In this document: positions 1 to 5,423 of the stretch, piece by piece
Layout of the letters: each line of letters starts with the position of its first letter
How positions within the stretch are numbered: position 1 is the first letter of the stretch
From: Anaerolineae bacterium
Lineage (GTDB): Bacteria; Chloroflexota; Anaerolineae; JAFGEY01
NCBI GenBank assembly: GCA_016929205.1
Contig: JAFGJF010000629.1
Coordinates: 1-6,902 of the forward strand
Length of the DNA stretch: 6,902 nucleotides
Direction: 5' to 3'
The notes under the pieces: generated by a model
What the model was told of the DNA's origin: nothing
What the model saw: only the letters and a program-made list of their open reading frames with translations
The model's database searches: none
Translations under genes and position numbers: made by a program

Positions 1-36
1 ACTATCAGCCATAAATCCTCAAAATGTCATCTATGG

Positions 37-48
37 ATTGTAAACAAT
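37..48. promoter_or_regulatory. short inverted repeat ATTGT-aa-ACAAT
   Basis: Perfect 5-bp arms (37-41 and 44-48) flank a 2-bp spacer in the AT-rich region ahead of the gene cluster. It has the form of a small regulator operator, but a dyad of this length is common by chance in AT-rich DNA. No factor can be assigned. Confidence 0.2.
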
Positions 49-73
49 GACAAGATGATACCATACCTGAACA

Positions 74-102
74 CTCGCGTCAACGTTACCAATCTCGCGT
101 CA
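74..102. repeat. 9-bp direct repeat CTCGCGTCA, spaced 20 bp, possible tandem regulator site
   Basis: CTCGCGTCA occurs at 74-82 and again at 94-102. The start-to-start distance is 20 bp, close to two helical turns, so both copies face the same side of the DNA. The pair ends about 20 bp upstream of the candidate -35 box at 122. The repeat is GC-rich within an otherwise AT-richer stretch, which makes coincidence less likely. The arrangement resembles a tandem activator site, but the binding protein is unknown and its role is inferred. Confidence 0.4.
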
Positions 103-121
103 TATTCAGCCATCTCTACAC

Positions 122-150
122 TTGCGCTGTCTGATGTCTGGTAGTACAAT
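122..150 (+). promoter_or_regulatory. candidate sigma70-type promoter
   Basis: TTGCGC (122-127) and TACAAT (145-150) are separated by exactly 17 bp. The -10 box matches the TATAAT consensus at 5 of 6 positions, while the -35 box matches only its TTG. A start of transcription near 157 would give a leader of about 60 nt before the first ribosome site at 204-208. A second TACAAT lies at 198-203 but has no -35 partner at a usable distance. This would be the main promoter of the cluster, since no other gap contains a comparable pair. Confidence 0.35.
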
Positions 151-216
151 CTCACAGTTGCTCAAGTTTGTGTTCAGTTCGTCACATCCTGTTTACATAC
201 AATGGAGGCACAAACA

Positions 217-291
217 ATGTCTGGAGTCAAAATCAGCATCATTGGCGCAGGAAGCGAGATCTTTTTGTTGGAACTGGTCAAAGAGCAGTGA
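217..291 (+). pseudogene. 24-codon ORF matching the GH4 N-terminus: remnant or derived leader peptide
   Basis: ATG at 217 is preceded by GGAGG at 204-208 with an 8-nt spacer, the best ribosome site in the window. The product begins MSGVKISIIGAGSEIF and ends LELVKEQ before TGA at 289-291. From the IGAGS motif through LVK it aligns residue for residue with the start of the complete GH4 protein encoded at 5424 (VKLTVIGAGSAEF, GLVKDL). This is the glycine-rich first beta-alpha unit of the GH4 NAD-binding fold. A normal GH4 protein is about 430-480 residues, so 24 residues cannot be an enzyme. Nothing GH4-like continues in any frame after 291; the next gene takes over in another frame. The ORF may be the 5' end left after an internal deletion. 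Its ribosome site is intact and its stop lies 23 nt before the next start, so it could now act as a translated leader coupled to the 658-aa gene. Both readings are inference. Confidence 0.65.
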
Positions 292-297
292 CAGTGA
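286..297 (+). repeat. tandem hexamer CAGTGA x2 at the end of the GH4-like mini-ORF
   Basis: CAGTGA is repeated head to tail at 286-291 and 292-297, exactly where GH4 similarity ends. The stop codon of the mini-ORF lies in the first copy. Short tandem repeats of this kind can mark a slippage or deletion junction, but two copies of a hexamer may also be chance. Confidence 0.35.
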
Positions 298-314
298 TGA
301 CGGAGGGAACAATG

Positions 315-2291
315 ATGTCCGAAATCAGGGAACCGCTTGCTTTGCCCGAAGGATTTAACCCTGCGACCAGTATGATCGCCAAGGTGACTGAAAACGGCAC
401 CTTTCACGAATCACGCAAGGGTGCAGCGTTTGCTGCTAAACTGGTCGAAAACGGCACGCCACAGGATCTCGAACTGGCACACAAGGTGCTCGAAACCACG
501 CTCAATGCCCAAGAGCGTCACCCTGACGATCCACATTACGGCAACTTTTTATGGATGATAGAGGATCAAGTGGTGGGCGACCTCAATGCCGTCGAGTTCA
601 ACCTGGAACATTTGATCCCGATGATGCTGCAGCACGCCGATCGGCTGTCACCTGAGATGCAGCAGCGGGTACAAGAAGCGATCCGCCTCGGTTTGGACGA
701 GATACGCCGCCTCAACGTGCTGGTGGCTTATACCAACATCACCGTGCTCGACATCCTCAACTCGTGCCTGGGTGGCGAACTATTGGGTGATATAGCCGTT
801 GCCTCGCGTGGCTACCGCAAGCTGGTTGAATGGATGGCCCTGACCGACATGCACGGCATCCCTTTCGAGTACAACAGCCCCACCTATACCGCCGTAACCA
901 TCCGCGCCTTGAAACGGTTAGCCGATCACGTTCAACACGAGGAAACGCGCATTCGCGCCCGAACGATGGCGGCAAGGATCGGTTTGAGCGTCGCACTGCA
1001 CCTGCACCAAGGCACAGGTCGTTGGGCCGGACCACACAGCCGTATCTACCAGCCAAGCGTCGCCTGCGACACCGAAGCCGAAGTCGAGATGTTTCAACGA
1101 TGGCTCGACGATGGCACGCTACCGGCCTGGCTGGGCAATGCGCTGGAGGCTCGACCGCAATCATTCCAGGTGAAAGAGACGGCGTTCAGGGATCGGGATA
1201 TGGGCATCACCACCTACCACAGCCACTCTTTCGCTCTGGGCGTGAGCACTGTAGAAGCGGGTGGCCAATCTGACGTCACAATGGTACACTTTTGTCGACC
1301 CGGTCAATCCAGACCCGGGGTATTCTATACCCGCTACCTGATCAACGACAAGTGGTTGGGCGATTTCTACCACGCCACCGATCGTACCTCCTCACGCAAC
1401 CTGATCGAAGAGGGACGATTTTTCGGCGTGCAGGATGGTGCCCGGACGATTGGTCTCTATGCTCCAAGACAGTTGGGCGCGGTATCAAGCGCCAAGGCGG
1501 CGCTGATTTGGAGAGAGCGCGATTTGGTTGACGAAATCTGGGTCGGCGATGCGCAGATCAAATCACTGCCGGTCGATGTACCGGCCGGGACGACCGTCGT
1601 CGTTGGCAGCGGCGACATTTGGATCGCCGTATCCCCGCTCACCCACACCGATCTGGGACGCGGCGCGCCGATCCGGCTGGTCGAAAAGGCGGGCGACCTG
1701 GTGCTCGAAATCTATAACTATCTGGGACCAGAAAAAACGTTTTGGGAGATGGGCTGGCCCGGAGCGTTCTACAAGGGCCAACCTCAATGCGGCTTTTACC
1801 TCGAAGCCGCCGAACGCACCGACTATATCGCCGGCAAAGCATTTGCAGAGACTGTTGCCACTGGCACGCTCACAGACGATGCCCAACCTCCCTTTGTGTA
1901 CGCTGGCGATAAAGAACGTGTGTGGAAAGTTGGATACGAAAGAGACGGCAAAAAGCTGGGCATCGAGATCGACCTGATGGCCTGGCGCTGCAAGCGCCGT
2001 TGGACGCAGAAAGGTGAACTTGAGTGGCCGATGCTGGATTCGCCTGTTGCCAGGGAAGCCCGAGGTGGTCAAGTGACGGTTGGCAAAGTCACCTTGACCT
2101 GCGGCCCAGAGGCAGGCTGGGTGTACGCCTGTCCAGAGCAAAAGCTTGTCGTGGCGGGCTATCACGGCCTCGTGCCCGAGCCGCTGACCCTCAGTACACC
2201 TGAAGGCAAGGTCGAGATCGCGTCGATGGGCTGCGGGACAGTGGTCTGGGACAACGGGCAGGTGACGGTGGAAGCGGTGGAAAAAAGATGA
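315..2291 (+). CDS. uncharacterised 658-aa protein, probable cytoplasmic carbohydrate-active enzyme (lyase/hydrolase-like)
   Basis: I cannot assign this protein to a named family. Residues about 30-280 are predicted helical and contain motifs NSPTYTAVTIRAL (187-199) and RWAGPHSRIYQPSV (236-249), rich in Tyr, His, Asn and Arg as in an active site. Residues about 285-658 are beta-rich, beginning with TTYHSHSFALGVST (299-312). A helical toroid followed by a beta-sandwich is the plan of many polysaccharide lyases, including heparinase II/III-like enzymes, but that is only a resemblance. There is no signal peptide or membrane segment, so it should be cytoplasmic and act on imported oligosaccharides. 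The start is chosen at 315 because GGAGGG (302-307) lies 7 nt upstream. ATG at 312 is also possible, and 297 would place that ribosome site inside the gene. An open frame reaches back to 168, but its extra residues are low-complexity and overlap the GH4-like mini-ORF. The GH4 gene in the same cluster supports a role in sugar breakdown. Confidence 0.85.
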   Translation: MSEIREPLALPEGFNPATSMIAKVTENGTFHESRKGAAFAAKLVENGTPQDLELAHKVLETTLNAQERHPDDPHYGNFLWMIEDQVVGDLNAVEFNLEHLIPMMLQHADRLSPEMQQRVQEAIRLGLDEIRRLNVLVAYTNITVLDILNSCLGGELLGDIAVASRGYRKLVEWMALTDMHGIPFEYNSPTYTAVTIRALKRLADHVQHEETRIRARTMAARIGLSVALHLHQGTGRWAGPHSRIYQPSVACDTEAEVEMFQRWLDDGTLPAWLGNALEARPQSFQVKETAFRDRDMGITTYHSHSFALGVSTVEAGGQSDVTMVHFCRPGQSRPGVFYTRYLINDKWLGDFYHATDRTSSRNLIEEGRFFGVQDGARTIGLYAPRQLGAVSSAKAALIWRERDLVDEIWVGDAQIKSLPVDVPAGTTVVVGSGDIWIAVSPLTHTDLGRGAPIRLVEKAGDLVLEIYNYLGPEKTFWEMGWPGAFYKGQPQCGFYLEAAERTDYIAGKAFAETVATGTLTDDAQPPFVYAGDKERVWKVGYERDGKKLGIEIDLMAWRCKRRWTQKGELEWPMLDSPVAREARGGQVTVGKVTLTCGPEAGWVYACPEQKLVVAGYHGLVPEPLTLSTPEGKVEIASMGCGTVVWDNGQVTVEAVEKR

Positions 2292-2313
2292 TCGACCATT
2301 GACGATCGACCAT
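2290..2313. repeat. 10-bp direct repeat GATCGACCAT
   Basis: GATCGACCAT occurs at 2290-2299, overlapping the stop codon of the preceding gene, and again at 2304-2313 after a 4-nt spacer. The copies are 14 bp apart start to start. It abuts the hairpin at 2314-2346. It could be part of a dispersed intergenic repeat or a local duplication, and no function can be assigned. Confidence 0.5.
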
Positions 2314-2346
2314 CGGCTGCTGTTCGCTGGCAACGGCCAGCAGCCG
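2314..2346 (+). other. hairpin between the 658-aa gene and the zinc-ribbon gene
   Basis: CGGCTGCTG (2314-2322) is the exact reverse complement of CAGCAGCCG (2338-2346), giving a 9-bp GC-rich stem with a 15-nt loop. A competing inner hairpin, GCTGGC (2326-2331) with GCCAGC (2336-2341) around the loop AACG, shares bases with the outer stem, so the two forms compete. No run of T follows, so a classical intrinsic terminator is unlikely. RNA processing, partial attenuation or mRNA stabilisation between the two parts of the cluster are possible roles. Confidence 0.45.
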
Positions 2347-2389
2347 GCGATGTGTACCTCTAGTTCAACGTAAAGGAGCCGAAAACAAA

Positions 2390-3070
2390 ATGACCGAATC
2401 AGCGAGACCCAGATTTTGTGGCCAGTGTGGCGCGCCGCTGCACGCGGACGCCCGTTTTTGCGGCATGTGTGGCCGCCCGGTGCAGCCGGCGACTGGGGTG
2501 CCTCCCGCACAATCGCAAGCATCGCCGCAACAGGTTGCCCCGCCGCAGGTCGCACCTTTTTCGCAGCAGGTCGCAGCACAACCCTATGCCGCCCCCTCCG
2601 AGCCGATTTTAGGCATTGTACCCGGCTTGCAGCGGCAGCGTGGGTTCCTGGGGTTCAAGGCCGAGGCGTTTAACCTGATCGCCACCCCACACCGGCTGGT
2701 GCTGGCCTTTGTCCCCCAAAAGATGATGAACGAGGCGATCACGATTGCTCGCAACGAGGCCAAAGCCGAAGGAAAAGGGATGCTGGGACAGGTAGTGGCG
2801 CAAATGGGTTGGCTGAACGTGATCTGCCGCCAGTACCAAAATATGCCCATCGATGCGATCCTGGCCCAGGCACCGGGCAGTTTTTCCATCCCTCTGGCGA
2901 CGATCCGCCGGGTGCGCCTGAACAACCGGATCGATCAGGACAACAATACATCCAGGCAAGAGTTGGTGATCGAGTCAACGGGCGGCAAGTCCAAGTTCAA
3001 CCTTGTCGGCACATCGACCGGCGAGGCGCGGCGCACACTCAAGCAGGTCCTGGGAGACGTGGCTAGATGA
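2390..3070 (+). CDS. zinc-ribbon protein with probable PH-like domain (226 aa)
   Basis: The N-terminus carries a double-CxxC zinc ribbon with Cys10, Cys13, Cys24 and Cys27 in the pattern FCGQCGAPL then FCGMCGRPV. A Pro/Gln/Ala-rich linker follows (about 32-70). Residues about 72-224 form a mixed alpha/beta domain: a strand pair with NLIATPHRLVLAFV (95-108), a helical insertion (112-148), and a final part with SIPLATIRRVRL and ELVIESTGGKSKFNLV. The phrase T-x-HRLVLAF and the closing helix recall bacterial PH-like domains, but this is inference. There is no signal peptide or membrane span, so it should be cytosolic or peripheral to the membrane. The start is supported by AGGAG at 2374-2378 with an 11-nt spacer. 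Its stop overlaps the next start in ATGA, so the two are translationally coupled. The next protein begins with a closely similar zinc ribbon, which suggests that the pair act together. Function is unknown. Confidence 0.9.
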   Translation: MTESARPRFCGQCGAPLHADARFCGMCGRPVQPATGVPPAQSQASPQQVAPPQVAPFSQQVAAQPYAAPSEPILGIVPGLQRQRGFLGFKAEAFNLIATPHRLVLAFVPQKMMNEAITIARNEAKAEGKGMLGQVVAQMGWLNVICRQYQNMPIDAILAQAPGSFSIPLATIRRVRLNNRIDQDNNTSRQELVIESTGGKSKFNLVGTSTGEARRTLKQVLGDVAR

Positions 3071-5376
3071 GTACGTCCAAGTATTGCCACCGCTGCGGAG
3101 CGCCGTTGCGTCCCGGCATCAAGTTTTGCGGTCGATGCGGGCAGGCGGTACTGCCGCCACCGGGAATGCCTGCTCAAACCGCACCTCAACAGCCGGGCTA
3201 CCGGTCGCAGCCGCCAGTGTATTCACCCCAACAACCGGCATATCCGCCCCAACAAGCCTACGCATCGCCGCCAGCGTATATCCCGCCTCCTAAGCATTCA
3301 AAACGGCGCTCACGGGCAGGGTGTATCGTCATGCTGTTTGTCCTCTTGACTCTGTTGGCCTGCGTCGGCGGTGGATTGGCCTGGGGGTTGACCGCGGCCC
3401 GCCGCATGCTGAGCCTGGCGGCAAAAACCAAACTGCTGACGGAAACGGTGGCCGCCTCTGGCGGCGAGATTCTCGTGTCTGATTCGAACAGCGAGATCAA
3501 CGGCCTTCAAGTCTCCGTCCCGGCCAACGCCTACGGCGAGGAAACGCGCTTTACCATCTCGACCAGGGCGATCAAAACGCATCGTTTTGGCGAGTTGTTC
3601 GACCCGATCACGCCGCTGATCACGATCGACAACGGGCATGGATTCGCCACCGAGCCAATGACGGTCGAAATCCCGATCCGGCTTGGACCGGACGAATTCG
3701 CGATGGCTTTCTTTTTCGACCGTCGCACCGGCAAACTGGAAGGCATCCCCCTCGCCAGCCTCACCGCCGACCGGCTGACCCTGGTCACGTCGCACTTTTC
3801 GGATATGGTCGTTACAAAGGCCAAAGTCGACAAGTTGGGCAATCCCTCCATCGATACCGGGTTTGCGCCCGGCGTCGACGACTGGCAGTTCACCAACTAT
3901 GGCTCGATCATCGCTCCCGGTGGACACTGCGCCGGGCAGTCGATCTCGATGATGTGGTACTATTACGAAAAGCGGCTCGGTGCGGGAGAGCGCCCACTGT
4001 ACGGCCGCTATGACAACAACCGTTACGGCTTGGGCACGATCGATTTCTACGAGGACGATTCCTGGGGCTACCGCCTGGCTTCGACCGTGCAGCGGTCGAT
4101 CGATTGGGATGCCAAAAGCCGCACCATGTTCAACGCCCTTGGTTGGACCAGCGACAGCCTGACCTGGCACGCTTTTGCCTATTCGATGGCCCTCACCGGC
4201 GAACCACAGTACGTGGCGATTGGCCGCTACGAAAAGGACAAGGATGGCAAGGATGTGCGTCGCGGCCACGCGATGGTAGTTTACAAAATCGACGGCAATA
4301 CCCTGTACATCGCCGATCCCAATTACCCCGGCCAGGCCAATCGCACTATCCACTACGAAAACGGCGCGTTTCTGCCTTACGCCTCCGGCGACAACGCCCG
4401 CGATATCGCCGCCGGCGGAGTCAAGAGCTATCCGGAAATTCGTTACATGGCCAAGTCGGCAATGGTTGATTGGGATCAGATCGGCGTCGAATATGCCAAG
4501 ATGCTGGATGGCAAAGCCGGCGCGACCAAGTTTCCCGCCTATATCCTCTCGGTATTGCGCTACGATCCCGAAGCCAAACAGGCCGACTGGCAGGTCGATC
4601 CAGAGGTGATCGAGATCGATGAGGCCGAAACGGCACAAATCGGGCAGCAATATCGCGGCAAGCTGCGTTTTTCGGTGGCAATGCATTCCAGTGAGGACTT
4701 TGAGGTTGTCTTGTATGACGGCACCAAAAAGCTTGAGACTGTGCATCGCGACAACACAGGACGGGCCTATTTCACCGTGCCGCTCACGCCCGGCGTGCAC
4801 GACCTGGGTTTTTATATCACCAACATCAAAGAAAAAACGGTTAATGGCCAGCAGCTCGAGTTTCTCTACGACAACGATTTCCGCCGTGTCAAGGTAATCT
4901 ATGAACGGCCCGACCTGAGCGGCGTCTGGGAAGGCACATATCGCGTCGCTGATGCAGGAAAAGCACTGAAATACGTCGAGGACGTTCTTACGCAGATCGT
5001 GCTAGCGTTTGGTTTCGTAGAAACCGAAGTTGAGGCGCGCGCGGCCGCTGCCGAGGCGATCGTTCAAAACCCCAACCTGTACGACGATCACCCCTTACGC
5101 ATCACCCTGGAAGCCATTGATCCAGAAAAGCTGGATCGCTACCGGGCAACGGTGCAGATGATGGGCGACGATGGCTCGGTGATCGAAAATCAAATGGAAG
5201 CAACCTTTGAGGCCGGCGTGTTCAAAATCTCGTTTGTCGAAGAGATGGGATCGCGCATGACTTATCTCGGCCAGCTCGATGGTAAGGATCGCCTGGTCGG
5301 TACGTTTGACGTCACCGCCTGGGGTCTTGTAAAAAATGGCGTCATCGGCGAATGGGAGCTGGAGCGCGTGGACTAG
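3067..5376 (+). CDS. membrane-anchored zinc-ribbon protein with ZU5-like and C39/papain-like cysteine-peptidase-like domains (769 aa)
   Basis: Domains in order: zinc ribbon (Cys7, Cys10, Cys21, Cys24); Pro/Gln/Tyr-rich linker (30-76); basic patch KHSKRRSR (76-83); one hydrophobic helix (about 86-110), predicting a cytosolic N-terminus and an external remainder; ZU5-like beta-sandwich (about 125-250) with LQVSVPANAYGEETRFTIS and the closing motif TSHFSD (HFS at 243-245). Next is a cysteine-peptidase-like domain (about 270-460) with GGHCAGQS (Cys288), RRGHAMVVY (His401) and YIADPNYPG (Asp417), in the Cys-His-Asp order of C39/papain-like peptidases. Residues about 505-612 look like an Ig-like beta-sandwich, and 616-769 are beta-rich, from LSGVWEGTYRV to GEWELERVD. 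The start overlaps the upstream stop in ATGA, and GGGAG at 3052-3056 provides a ribosome site with a 10-nt spacer. It could be an envelope peptidase, transglutaminase-like enzyme or inactive binding protein. The substrate is unknown, and the domain assignments come from motifs only. Confidence 0.9.
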   Translation: MSTSKYCHRCGAPLRPGIKFCGRCGQAVLPPPGMPAQTAPQQPGYRSQPPVYSPQQPAYPPQQAYASPPAYIPPPKHSKRRSRAGCIVMLFVLLTLLACVGGGLAWGLTAARRMLSLAAKTKLLTETVAASGGEILVSDSNSEINGLQVSVPANAYGEETRFTISTRAIKTHRFGELFDPITPLITIDNGHGFATEPMTVEIPIRLGPDEFAMAFFFDRRTGKLEGIPLASLTADRLTLVTSHFSDMVVTKAKVDKLGNPSIDTGFAPGVDDWQFTNYGSIIAPGGHCAGQSISMMWYYYEKRLGAGERPLYGRYDNNRYGLGTIDFYEDDSWGYRLASTVQRSIDWDAKSRTMFNALGWTSDSLTWHAFAYSMALTGEPQYVAIGRYEKDKDGKDVRRGHAMVVYKIDGNTLYIADPNYPGQANRTIHYENGAFLPYASGDNARDIAAGGVKSYPEIRYMAKSAMVDWDQIGVEYAKMLDGKAGATKFPAYILSVLRYDPEAKQADWQVDPEVIEIDEAETAQIGQQYRGKLRFSVAMHSSEDFEVVLYDGTKKLETVHRDNTGRAYFTVPLTPGVHDLGFYITNIKEKTVNGQQLEFLYDNDFRRVKVIYERPDLSGVWEGTYRVADAGKALKYVEDVLTQIVLAFGFVETEVEARAAAAEAIVQNPNLYDDHPLRITLEAIDPEKLDRYRATVQMMGDDGSVIENQMEATFEAGVFKISFVEEMGSRMTYLGQLDGKDRLVGTFDVTAWGLVKNGVIGEWELERVD

Positions 5377-5423
5377 TCACATTTTGGATTTATCAAGTCC
5401 GACATTCACAGGAGAACAAAACA

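Noticed and set aside
40..196. GTAAACA at 40-46 matching TGTTTAC at 190-196 as an inverted pair
   Set aside because: Seven matching AT-rich bases 143 bp apart are expected by chance and have no supporting structure.
168..314. Upstream extension of the 658-aa gene to an ATG at 168
   Set aside because: The extra 49 residues are unlike a folded domain, have no ribosome site at 168, and overlap the better-supported GH4-like mini-ORF in another frame. The ribosome site at 302-307 supports 312 or 315.
1563..2579. 338-residue open frame on the minus strand
   Set aside because: It spans the end of one plus-strand gene, an intergenic hairpin and the zinc-ribbon coding start, and shows no motifs or ribosome site. 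It is a codon-bias shadow.
3310..4800. 496-residue open frame on the minus strand
   Set aside because: It lies wholly opposite the 769-aa gene, whose plus-strand product has clear domains. Its translation has no recognisable motif, and long antisense frames are expected from codon bias in this type of DNA.
5352..5423. Upstream extension of the GH4 gene to an ATG at 5352
   Set aside because: It would overlap the end of the previous gene and add 24 residues before the conserved VKLTVIGAGS start. The ribosome site at 5410-5414 supports 5424.
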